A DNA stretch of 16,297 nt from Bacteroidales bacterium (GTDB lineage: Bacteria > Bacteroidota > Bacteroidia > Bacteroidales > P3). The DNA lies in contig CAAGNU010000353.1 of assembly GCA_900771365.1 (NCBI GenBank), forward strand, positions 1 through 16,297. Reading direction: 5' to 3'. The notes beneath the pieces were generated by a model. That model worked only from the letters and a program-made list of their open reading frames with translations. It did no database searches and had not been told where the DNA came from. Positions 1 to 7,284 of the stretch are shown piece after piece (within the stretch, counting starts at the first letter, position 1; every line of letters starts with the position of its first letter). The position numbers and the translations under genes were made by a program.

Positions 1-105
1 CGTAGCTCCGAGGTAAGTCCGACGTAGGTCCGAGTCTCCTTCGCCCTTTAGTCGGACCTACGTCGGAGCTACCTCGGAGCTACGGCGAAGCTACGGCGAA
101 AGATG
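1..105. repeat. 11-bp-period repeat forming a long hairpin
   Basis: Bases 1-33 and 52-84 are inverted copies with two mismatches around an 18-base loop. Both arms are built from degenerate 11-bp units. On the right they run GTCGGACCTAC (51-61), GTCGGAGCTAC (62-72), CTCGGAGCTAC (73-83), GGCGAAGCTAC (84-94) and a decayed fifth copy (95-105). On the left they are the reverse complement (2-12, 13-23, 24-34). A related array lies at 15056-15112. There is no T-run after the hairpin, so it is not a typical intrinsic terminator. It is probably a dispersed intergenic repeat family, and the left arm may continue beyond the window. Confidence 0.8.
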
Positions 106-367
106 GGCAAGGTTGTTCCTTAGGACATACTACCTCGCTTTCTCACTGATAATCATATCGTAAAACGATATATTCCACATAATGACCGATACGGAGGTGA
201 TAGAGGTAACGCGGTGATAGGAATGACGGAGGTGATGACTATTATGGCTATAAAGGTCATCATAGGGGTATTAGGCGTGGGTATGCCATATCCTAACGTG
301 GCAGGCTTGTGGTCTTTATGCAGCAGCAGGGGGCGGGAACCATACCGCAGCATACATCCCTGGACAT
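106..367. other. Non-coding stretch downstream of the SGNH-PAP2 gene
   Basis: I find no convincing gene here. The reading frame that crosses into the neighbouring gene on the minus strand is low-complexity Pro/Arg/Ile sequence without domain features. The motif ACGGAGGTGAT occurs at about 190 and 228, the remains of a short direct repeat. No stem followed by a T-run, which would terminate the minus-strand transcript, is evident. Confidence 0.5.
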
Positions 368-2374
368 TCAGAAGGTGAGGGTCAGGGGGATGAGGAGGTC
401 TGGGGATGGAGGAGCGTAGGGGTTGTCCTTGGCGAAGCGGAGGCGGATGCAGTGTGCGGCGAGAGCGCAACCGCTACCGAGGATTGCGCCGGCGAGGACG
501 TCGGAGGGGTAGTGTGCGCCGATGTAGAGTCGGCTGAAAGCCACGGAGGCGGCCCAGAGGTAGGCGGGCGTGGCGACGTACCAACGAGGGAAGCGTATGG
601 TAAGGGTGGTGGCTGCGGAGAAGGCGAAGGAGGTGTGGCCCGAGGGGAAGGAGGCTGTTGGCACGGGTTGGAGGCAGAGCAGGTCGGCGGGGTATTGCTG
701 GTAGGGACGGGGGCGGCGGACGAGGTATTTGACGGCGGAGGTTGTGGCGGCGGTGAGAAGGAATGAGATGGCGGCCTCGGCAGCATCATGGCCGAGGAGG
801 GCACGTGCGGCGGGGTCGGAGGTTGCGCGGCTGGCCACGAAGAATCCTGCTGTGGGGAGTGCGGAGAGCGGAAGCGTGTTGCTGAGAGCCACCCAGTGAT
901 GGTTCCATTGCGGGGTGCGGGACTGCTGGAGGCGGAGGAGGATGGTGTAGTCGAAGGAGGCTGAGGTGTCGTTATTTGCCTCGCTGGCGGCTTCTGAGCC
1001 CACCTGGTCGCCGTTTACCTTTTCAATCTTCATTATTACTTCCTCGGTAACGGTGATGGCACGCAGAAGGCTGTCGGCCACGAGACGGTAGCCACGGTGA
1101 TAGAGGTAGTTGTCGCGAATGTAGGCGGTATCGGCTGAGCCGTCGGGGTTGGAGAGCGGGGTGTGGATGTCGATGCAGCGGCAATTGCCGAGGGTGTCGG
1201 CAAGATGTCGCAGCCGGGTGTTGAAGGCTGCGATGAGGGTGTCGGCCTCGGTCTTAGGCATGAGGGTGAGGATGAATATCGGGGCATGGGGAGAGCGGGA
1301 GCGGATGAGGGACAGGAGGCCGGCATAGCGCTGCTCGACGGAGTCGAGTGGCGAGACGGAGAGGCTGTTGCTCGGCATAGTCCGAGCGGACTCGGCCACA
1401 GCTCTCGCTTGCGCATCATTAATGTCACCCGTGCCGGTGTAGAGGATGATGGCGCGGGGGTTGTACTGGCTGTCGGCGAGCGTGGCGGAGATGAGCTGCC
1501 GTGTGACGGCGATAGAGGGCGCGGTTCCGTCGTAGCCCCAGCCCGTGCCGCGGTTGCGGATGGGGAGGCCGCAAAGTTCGTTCCATTCGCCGCATTTGAC
1601 CATCTCGTCGCCGAAGAAGAGTATATCGGTGCCGGCCACGGGGAGGGTGCTGCAGTAGGTAGCCCTCATGGCATTAGAGCCCCAGAGGGAGCCCCAACGC
1701 TGGAGGGAGGCAGTGCTGTCGGGGTAGCGGCAGGAGACGGAGGGCGCGATATGGGGTGCGAGAGTCTTACACCAGAGCCGGTAGCCTTCGGCGGTGAGGT
1801 GAAGGCCGTCGAAGGAGAGGTGGCGGTTGGAGGGGAGGCTGCCGAGACAGGGCCAGAGGTCGACATAGGTGACACTCATGCTGTCTGCTATGCGGCAGAG
1901 TATTGCGTTGGTCTCGCGTATGACCTCGATGGTGCGGTGGCCGACGATGCTGGGGAGGATGCTCTGGAGGTAGAGCTGTGTGCGGGGGGACCGCTGCTGC
2001 ACGCGGGAGAGGATGCGGGCGACGTTGCGTGCGATGTGCTGAGGGGAGGTAGTGTCGGAGTAATCGTTGGTGCCTATCATGAGGAAGAGCTTGTAGGGCT
2101 GGCCCGAGACGAGGGTGTCGATATGGGCGAGGATGTCGGCTGTGGTGGCGCCTGAGACGCCACGGTTGCAGATGTGGTACGGGGCGGGGAGCCCGCTGAA
2201 GGCTTCGGCCCAGGGGTGCATATCGGTGATGCTGTTGCCAACAAAGAGTATAGCATTGCTGTCGACCGGAAGATTGCAGAGATGGTCGAAACGATGCTGT
2301 CGGAAGGGCTGGTCGGCGAGTGCTTGCACGGAGGGCAGCAGAAGCAGCAGAAGGGTGATTATTAATCGGCGCAT
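368..2374 (-). CDS. Secreted SGNH esterase / degenerate SGNH / PAP2 phosphatase fusion
   Basis: This 668-residue protein has a Sec signal peptide (about 1-20, ending QALA). SGNH domain 1 carries block I GNSIT (Ser48), GTND (Asn103) and DGLH (Asp189, His192), so a complete esterase or lipase-type active site. A second SGNH-like domain (about 225-440) aligns with the first, but the serine position is Glu257 (GDEM), the block III Asn is Gly316, and the His position is Leu424, so it is probably inactive. The C-terminal part (about 490-668) is a membrane PAP2 domain with all three motifs: KYLVRRPRP (549-557), PSGH (577-580) and SRLYIGAHYPSD (614-625). PAP2 enzymes remove phosphate from lipids such as undecaprenyl pyrophosphate, phosphatidate or lipid A. 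The combination suggests deacylation or deacetylation plus dephosphorylation of an envelope lipid or glycan, but the substrate is unknown. Met448 could be an internal start giving PAP2 alone. Confidence 0.85.
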   Translation of the reverse strand: MRRLIITLLLLLLPSVQALADQPFRQHRFDHLCNLPVDSNAILFVGNSITDMHPWAEAFSGLPAPYHICNRGVSGATTADILAHIDTLVSGQPYKLFLMIGTNDYSDTTSPQHIARNVARILSRVQQRSPRTQLYLQSILPSIVGHRTIEVIRETNAILCRIADSMSVTYVDLWPCLGSLPSNRHLSFDGLHLTAEGYRLWCKTLAPHIAPSVSCRYPDSTASLQRWGSLWGSNAMRATYCSTLPVAGTDILFFGDEMVKCGEWNELCGLPIRNRGTGWGYDGTAPSIAVTRQLISATLADSQYNPRAIILYTGTGDINDAQARAVAESARTMPSNSLSVSPLDSVEQRYAGLLSLIRSRSPHAPIFILTLMPKTEADTLIAAFNTRLRHLADTLGNCRCIDIHTPLSNPDGSADTAYIRDNYLYHRGYRLVADSLLRAITVTEEVIMKIEKVNGDQVGSEAASEANNDTSASFDYTILLRLQQSRTPQWNHHWVALSNTLPLSALPTAGFFVASRATSDPAARALLGHDAAEAAISFLLTAATTSAVKYLVRRPRPYQQYPADLLCLQPVPTASFPSGHTSFAFSAATTLTIRFPRWYVATPAYLWAASVAFSRLYIGAHYPSDVLAGAILGSGCALAAHCIRLRFAKDNPYAPPSPDLLIPLTLTF

Positions 2375-2380
2375 GGGGAG

Positions 2381-2470
2381 TTGAGAATTGAGAATTGAGA
2401 ATTGAGAATTGAGAATTGAGAATTGAGAATTGGGCGGGAGCCGTCGTCTTTATTCCACAATTCTCAATTC
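2381..2470. repeat. Heptamer tandem repeat with inverted partner
   Basis: Seven perfect copies of TTGAGAA fill 2381-2429, followed by a partial copy. After a GC-rich spacer, bases 2458-2470 (CAATTCTCAATTC) are the exact reverse complement of 13 bases of the array, so the locus can fold into a hairpin. Degenerate heptamers continue to about 2490. The array begins 6 bp upstream of the SGNH-PAP2 start codon and therefore occupies its leader. Copy-number slippage could alter that gene's expression, but this is inference. A decayed structure of the same design is at 14093-14161. Confidence 0.9.
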
Positions 2471-2514
2471 ACAAACATTCACATTTCCGATTTTAAATTT
2501 ACGAGAACCGACCT

Positions 2515-5199
2515 TCATATTTTAGCGTCCGACACTTGTTTGCGAATCCAGGGCTTGGAGAAGTTGAAGATTTCGGAGATGGGTCGGGAGAGCATGTCGA
2601 GGAGGACATGGGTGTTGTCCTGATGCTCGATTTTCTCAAGTTCGTTGAGGATGTCGGGCCAGTCGTGTCGGGAATAGAGGAGCGGGACAAAGACGTACAT
2701 GTCGAAGTTAGAGATGATCATGTTATCGATGCCCTCGGTCTGAATGCGGCTATGGGCGCGAGCGAGGTGCATCTCGCCGACCTCTTGCAGGACGTGGAGG
2801 TATTTCTGATAGTTGACGTATTCGTTGAGGAGGAAGGCGACATGGCGTGGCGAGAGCTGGTTCCAGACGGTAGTGGGAAGCGGCTGAGCGATGAAGCGCC
2901 CGAGCATGAAGGAGCCTGCGGTGAGTCCTGAAAGGTGACGTGAGAGGCAGTTTTCGGAAGCGTGCTGGAGGAAGTGGACCTTCTCGTCGACCCTGAGGAG
3001 GGTGAAGAGTCGCGACTGGTCCTGATGGGAACCCATGCGGCTTTGGAGGACCTGACTGATATACTGTTCGGAGTTCTGCTGATACCAGTTGTTGACGATA
3101 TTCTCGGCCACTTCGGGACGGTCCTGGAGTTCCAGGCGGATGATGCGAGCGAGGGTGTCGAGGTCGTCGATAACGGAGGCTTGCTGTGAGGTTACGATTT
3201 CCTGATAGTCTTTGTAGGCGAGCTTCATTTCGGCGAAGAAGCGCTGCTCCTCCTCGTTGAGTTCGACACCTTCGCCACGGAGGTATTTGGTGAAGCGTGC
3301 AGGACGGAAGTCTGCGGTTCCCTTAAAGATAGTCTGCTGTCGGCTGGAGAGGGTTATGGTGTCAAGCTCGTGCAGTTCGAGGCCGTCCTCGTTCACAAGC
3401 ATCGGCTGACCCTTTTCCTCCACGTAACGGATGCCATAGTTCTGGAGGTCCATGAAGGCGGGGATTCCATAGCCGCGGCAGGCCGTTACAACGTGAATGG
3501 CGGCAGGAGTGAGGGATAGGATGGCGTGGACCTCGTTGAGGAGGATGGTGTCCTCAGGGACGAAACGTTTCTGACAGAGGCACACCTGGCTGCCGCGGGC
3601 GGAGATTTCGCGAGCCTTGGCCGCGCTGAAGCAGAGCACGGCGGTCACAGCGGTACGAGGCAAGACGCTGAGTCCGCGACCGAAGAACTGGAGCTTCTTC
3701 ATGGATGCGTCATCAATAGAGGCCGAGACAATCTGGCGGAGATGGTAGGGCTTGATGATGTTCATGACGTGCTGCGGATCGATGCGTTTCTCGTGGAGGA
3801 GGTCGATAGCAGAGATGAGAGCCGCGCGGCCTGTCATCTCGGACATATTCAGCTGAAGGACGGAGAAGAGGCTGACCTGCCGCGGACGGGTCTCTACGGC
3901 AAACTCGATGGTAACGGGCGACTTGTACCGCTCTTCGAGCTTAACCAGCAGGGGGTGGAAATGGTATACGGCGGGGAACTCACGCTTGATGGTGTCGCGG
4001 TTGGTATAGGCGCGGTCGTCCGAGGTGACATCACCCGTCATGATTTCCTCGCCGAAGATATTGCGGTAGCTCTCAATCTGGCTGCCCTTACCTGTGCGAC
4101 TATGGCGACTATAGAGGACTCCGGGATAGGAGTAGTTGTTGCCGATAGTCCAAACCATCCGCTGCAAGATGAGCGAAGGCGAGGCCTGGCGTCCCTGCAT
4201 GAAGGTGAGGATGAGGTCCTGGTTGTCGGTATAGAACTGGCGCACATGCCTGACGAGGCGGAGGGCTTGGTAGAACGCATCATCGAGAAGGCGAGAGCCA
4301 TCCGATGTGGCACGTATCTTGTTTTCCATCATATTGATACGTTCGCGCTGAAGTTCATCGCTGAGCGAGATGTCGGAGTCCTGGTACTCGCACTCGATGC
4401 CAAGCATGTTGGATATAGTGTGGAGGGTGGAGAGGTAGACCCTGTTGGCCATGCTCTCATTGTAGATGTCGCACAGAGCCTTGTAGACCTCATGCGTCAC
4501 GCCGATGTTGAGGAGCGTGGGCATAAGACCTGGGATATACTGGGGCATAGCACAGCGGATAGCGAAGACGAGGGGGCGCGAGCTGCTTCCGAGAGCGAGA
4601 TTGGTCATCACCTCCAAGGACCTGACAGCCTGAAGGAGGCGTTCTTCGAGATGCTCGGGATGCTTGAACGACTGAGCCGTGAGGATGACGAAGTCTGGCA
4701 CGGGATAGCAGTTGCGGGTGAGGTCGAGGAGCATACGGCCTTTGTAGCTGATTTCATCATCGGTGAAATCGCCCTCGGAGACCGCTGTGATAAGCTCTTC
4801 GTTCTGGGATATCGGATTGTCCGCAACATACTTGATTATCTCCTCACGGAAGTCGTGGCGAATCTTCGCAAGGCGCTCGCATTCCTCCGATGTGAGCTTA
4901 CCGTCTCGCTCGTCAAGGAGCAGGCGGAGGAACGGTTCCTTGGCCTCGTCCTTGGACTTTAGGAGCTTGTACATGTCGTACCAGCGAGGCGGAAATTCGA
5001 GTCGCGCACCGCCCCTTATAGAGTAGATCACGGTGCCGGGCTTGTTGCCCTCCAGGGTGTTGCGGACATCGTCCACATCGCAGTTGAAGACCTCGGGGCC
5101 GCACTGGGCATAGCGACGGACCATGTGGTAGTTGGGGTAACTAGCACGGATGAGTATGTTCGACAGATGTTCTTGTTGGTTATTATCGTCTTGTTGCAT
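2515..5199 (-). CDS. PPDK/PEP-synthase-like protein without the PEP TIM barrel
   Basis: This 894-residue cytoplasmic protein resembles pyruvate phosphate dikinase over its central part. Residues about 150-235 (GRMLLDLTRNCYPVPDF, then FAIRCAMPQYIPGLMPTLLN) match the PPDK nucleotide-binding start and the segment that reads SMPGMMDTILN in PPDK. Residues 343-450 match the GTGVAFTRNPSTGE and DIEF-type blocks. Residues 564-581 (TPAAIHVVTACRGYGIPA) match the swivelling phospho-His loop TSHAAVVARG, with His569 at the catalytic position relative to RG. After about residue 600 there is no PEP/pyruvate TIM barrel. Instead there is a charged, helical region of about 290 residues, and residues 1-150 are also unlike PPDK. 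It may be a phosphotransfer enzyme with an unknown acceptor or a regulatory relative; classical PEP synthesis is unlikely. It lies 57 bp downstream of the S41 gene, probably in the same transcript. Confidence 0.75.
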   Translation of the reverse strand: MQQDDNNQQEHLSNILIRASYPNYHMVRRYAQCGPEVFNCDVDDVRNTLEGNKPGTVIYSIRGGARLEFPPRWYDMYKLLKSKDEAKEPFLRLLLDERDGKLTSEECERLAKIRHDFREEIIKYVADNPISQNEELITAVSEGDFTDDEISYKGRMLLDLTRNCYPVPDFVILTAQSFKHPEHLEERLLQAVRSLEVMTNLALGSSSRPLVFAIRCAMPQYIPGLMPTLLNIGVTHEVYKALCDIYNESMANRVYLSTLHTISNMLGIECEYQDSDISLSDELQRERINMMENKIRATSDGSRLLDDAFYQALRLVRHVRQFYTDNQDLILTFMQGRQASPSLILQRMVWTIGNNYSYPGVLYSRHSRTGKGSQIESYRNIFGEEIMTGDVTSDDRAYTNRDTIKREFPAVYHFHPLLVKLEERYKSPVTIEFAVETRPRQVSLFSVLQLNMSEMTGRAALISAIDLLHEKRIDPQHVMNIIKPYHLRQIVSASIDDASMKKLQFFGRGLSVLPRTAVTAVLCFSAAKAREISARGSQVCLCQKRFVPEDTILLNEVHAILSLTPAAIHVVTACRGYGIPAFMDLQNYGIRYVEEKGQPMLVNEDGLELHELDTITLSSRQQTIFKGTADFRPARFTKYLRGEGVELNEEEQRFFAEMKLAYKDYQEIVTSQQASVIDDLDTLARIIRLELQDRPEVAENIVNNWYQQNSEQYISQVLQSRMGSHQDQSRLFTLLRVDEKVHFLQHASENCLSRHLSGLTAGSFMLGRFIAQPLPTTVWNQLSPRHVAFLLNEYVNYQKYLHVLQEVGEMHLARAHSRIQTEGIDNMIISNFDMYVFVPLLYSRHDWPDILNELEKIEHQDNTHVLLDMLSRPISEIFNFSKPWIRKQVSDAKI

Positions 5200-5256
5200 A
5201 ATGTATTCTTTTTATGATTATTACATGATTAACAATTTACTATTAGCGGGATGTCC

Positions 5257-6321
5257 TTAACGGGCGGCAGGAGTGCCTAAGATGAGCGAGCAGGCCGAGT
5301 CGATGATATTGTCGCAATGCTGGGACAAAGCGGCCTGACGGTCAAAGGGGAGGTAGATGTCGGGCGGGACGCCGTTCTCATAGTTACGGCCATCCAGAGC
5401 CCGTGTGTGCGTTACGGGGAAGCGATAGAGCCACCCGTTGGGGAGGCCGCCCATGGTGGGGAGTCCCAGACCACCCGAGGTGCTGTCGCCCATAAGGCGG
5501 ACATTCTCGTAAGCCTGCATCGAGATGGCGAAGACGCTCGTAGCACTATAGCACCCTTTGTCGATTAGCACCAGAACGGGCTTCGTGAAGGGGAACGGGG
5601 CATCCTCCTCGTCGAGGTCGGGCGCAAACGTATCCTCCCAGGGGCCGAAATCATCATGCGCAGGGCCCGACTTAATCTGGCTGGAGTAGAGCTTCTGCCC
5701 ATGCGAAGGAAGGATGTGGAGGAGCCTGTCGACATTAGAGAGGCTGCCGCCCCCGTTCCCGCGCAGGTCAAGGATGAGCCCCTCGGCCTCGGGATAAGAC
5801 TCGATAATGTGGCGCAGCTGGCCTAAAGAGATACTGCTGCTGAAAGAGCCATAATACATATAGATGACACGTCCGTTGCAGAGGCCGCTGTGAGCCACGC
5901 CGCCCGTGCTGTGGTAGTTGATGCCCATATAGTTGAGCACCACGGTGTTCATATCGATTCCTTCTTCGGTGTAGAAGCGGTAGTACAGCGAGTCGGCCCT
6001 GGAGACATCATAGCTCGTGTACAGGTTCACATGGCCGTCGTTCAGCAAAGAGAGCATCGAGGAGCAGATAGCGTACAGGCTGTCATAAGCCATTCCGTCG
6101 TAAACCTTGGAACGCGTTGTGTCGTACACCGCCTGCCAGTCCACATCCTTCACGTCGAACATAGAGTACTGCCTGTCGACCACGGACCACAGATAGTCGA
6201 ACGTGTTGGTTGCCGTGGGGTCCATGTCCTCCATCATCATCGCCTTCTCACAGCCGCAGAGCATGTTGGCACATATCAGCAACAGCACCCAGACTTTAGC
6301 AGAATGTTTCTTTCTTTTCAT
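5257..6321 (-). CDS. S41-family (C-terminal-processing-like) protease, lipoprotein
   Basis: This 354-residue protein has an N-terminal lipoprotein signal with lipobox LCGC (Cys24), so it is probably anchored in the periplasm or outer membrane. A helical N-terminal domain contains LLNDGHVNL (92-100), the usual DGH signature of this family. The S41 core follows, with LDLRGNGGG (184-192) and DKGCYSATS (254-262), where Ser259 is the likely nucleophile. I see no clear PDZ domain, as is common in short Bacteroidota S41 proteins. The substrate is unknown. The start at Met1 is supported by the basic, then hydrophobic, signal sequence. It lies 28 bp after the barrel gene and 57 bp before the PPDK-like gene, consistent with a minus-strand operon. 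Confidence 0.85.
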   Translation of the reverse strand: MKRKKHSAKVWVLLLICANMLCGCEKAMMMEDMDPTATNTFDYLWSVVDRQYSMFDVKDVDWQAVYDTTRSKVYDGMAYDSLYAICSSMLSLLNDGHVNLYTSYDVSRADSLYYRFYTEEGIDMNTVVLNYMGINYHSTGGVAHSGLCNGRVIYMYYGSFSSSISLGQLRHIIESYPEAEGLILDLRGNGGGSLSNVDRLLHILPSHGQKLYSSQIKSGPAHDDFGPWEDTFAPDLDEEDAPFPFTKPVLVLIDKGCYSATSVFAISMQAYENVRLMGDSTSGGLGLPTMGGLPNGWLYRFPVTHTRALDGRNYENGVPPDIYLPFDRQAALSQHCDNIIDSACSLILGTPAAR

Positions 6322-6349
6322 ATATTCAGATATTTATAGTCAATATACT

Positions 6350-7165
6350 TTAAAGCACAAAATCAAGCTCCAGCACAATGCAGTGAGAGGCCTGTTCGAA
6401 ACAGTGTGGCGCCAAAAGCCCCTTGGTGCGGGAGTTTCGATAGTGCCACAAATAGGACAGTCCCACGCGGTTACCTTTCGGCAGGTTCCATGACACCCCG
6501 ACATCTGTGGACATTCCCACAGCACCTGCCAGATACCAGCGATACTGGTTGAACATATCTGATACTGGGTTGGATATATCATGGTCGAAATTATCCATAT
6601 ACGCAAAGCCAGGCCGCAGCATCACGCCGAGGGGAAGCACCTCCAAGCGTCCGTGGAGGGCGAGCCTCCCTGCCAGCCATTTGGTCATGCACGAGAATGC
6701 AGGCGCGACACAGTTCGACACTCCGACATTCGCATTGCCTAACGAAGAATTATAGCGGATGTCGAAAGCCTCCTCCACTTTGGCCCCAGCCCATAGCTGC
6801 CAGCCATTATCGGCGTAAAACAGGCGTTCAGCCCCCACAGAAAAGCACGCTGCACCTCCGTAGGCTTGGACGTAGCTCAGTCCCGGACGCAATCCGTAGG
6901 CTCCGCCTTGGGCCGAGAGCGAGACCTCATAATGCCATGCGCTATCTTCGGACAGAAACACCAGCTCGGGCATGACCTCAAGACCCTTCATGGTAAGCGG
7001 CGAGGCTCCGAGGTCTCGATACACACCATATCCAAATCCGCCTCCCAATCGAACAAATCGAGTGCTCGCATCACCTTTTTTCCCCACCTCGGAGAGGTGC
7101 TGCGAAGCCATGCAAACCATGCTTGAAATCGCCACAAAAATAGTTATTATCAACAACCGTTTCAT
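6350..7165 (-). CDS. Predicted outer-membrane beta-barrel protein
   Basis: This 271-residue protein starts with a Sec signal peptide (basic MKR, hydrophobic stretch, cleavage near MVCMA-SQ). The remainder alternates polar and hydrophobic or aromatic residues with frequent Gly and Tyr (for example GGGFGYGVY and LRPGFAYMDNF). It ends in strand-like LELDFVL, a typical C-terminal barrel strand. No family is recognised, and no catalytic motif is seen. It is the first gene of the minus-strand cluster, 28 bp before the S41 lipoprotein, and is transcribed divergently from the coiled-coil lipoprotein gene. It may be a channel, an assembly partner or a structural envelope protein. Confidence 0.7.
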   Translation of the reverse strand: MKRLLIITIFVAISSMVCMASQHLSEVGKKGDASTRFVRLGGGFGYGVYRDLGASPLTMKGLEVMPELVFLSEDSAWHYEVSLSAQGGAYGLRPGLSYVQAYGGAACFSVGAERLFYADNGWQLWAGAKVEEAFDIRYNSSLGNANVGVSNCVAPAFSCMTKWLAGRLALHGRLEVLPLGVMLRPGFAYMDNFDHDISNPVSDMFNQYRWYLAGAVGMSTDVGVSWNLPKGNRVGLSYLWHYRNSRTKGLLAPHCFEQASHCIVLELDFVL

Positions 7166-7206
7166 ATTTTTTTTTCAAAAAAGTTCTCTATTCAAAAAAA
7201 AAGAAT

Positions 7207-7215
7207 TATCTTTGC
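7207..7215 (+). promoter_or_regulatory. -7 box of the lipoprotein-murL-murD2 transcription unit
   Basis: TATCTTTGC is a perfect match to the Bacteroidota TAnnTTTG(C/T) -7 element. Transcription would begin around 7221, leaving a leader of roughly 64 nt before the ATG at 7285. That excludes the in-frame ATG at 7219 as the true start. The -33 element is weak. The same octamer, TATCTTTG, precedes the HU gene. Confidence 0.7.
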
Positions 7216-7225
7216 AATTTGAATA

Positions 7226-7233
7226 CAAAATTA
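7226..7233 (-). promoter_or_regulatory. Candidate -7 box for the minus-strand cluster
   Basis: On the minus strand this reads TAATTTTG, matching the Bacteroidota -7 consensus TAnnTTTG. It lies about 60 bp upstream of the barrel gene start at 7165, a reasonable leader length. No good -33 TTTG is visible at the expected distance, and the surrounding DNA is AT-rich, so a chance match is possible. Confidence 0.4.
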
Positions 7234-7284
7234 CAAATAATTTTTCACATAGATAAAAATAAATACATAAATACTATAGTAACA

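Noticed and set aside
1..105. CRISPR array
   Set aside because: Units are 11 bp, contiguous and without spacers, and no cas gene is present.
1163..2155. A 330-codon plus-strand frame inside the SGNH-PAP2 gene
   Set aside because: Gly/Val/Asp/Glu-rich shadow of a gene with intact catalytic motifs.
3526..4962. A 478-codon plus-strand frame inside the PPDK-like gene
   Set aside because: It is a mirror of the coding strand; the minus-strand protein has recognisable PPDK blocks and this one has none.
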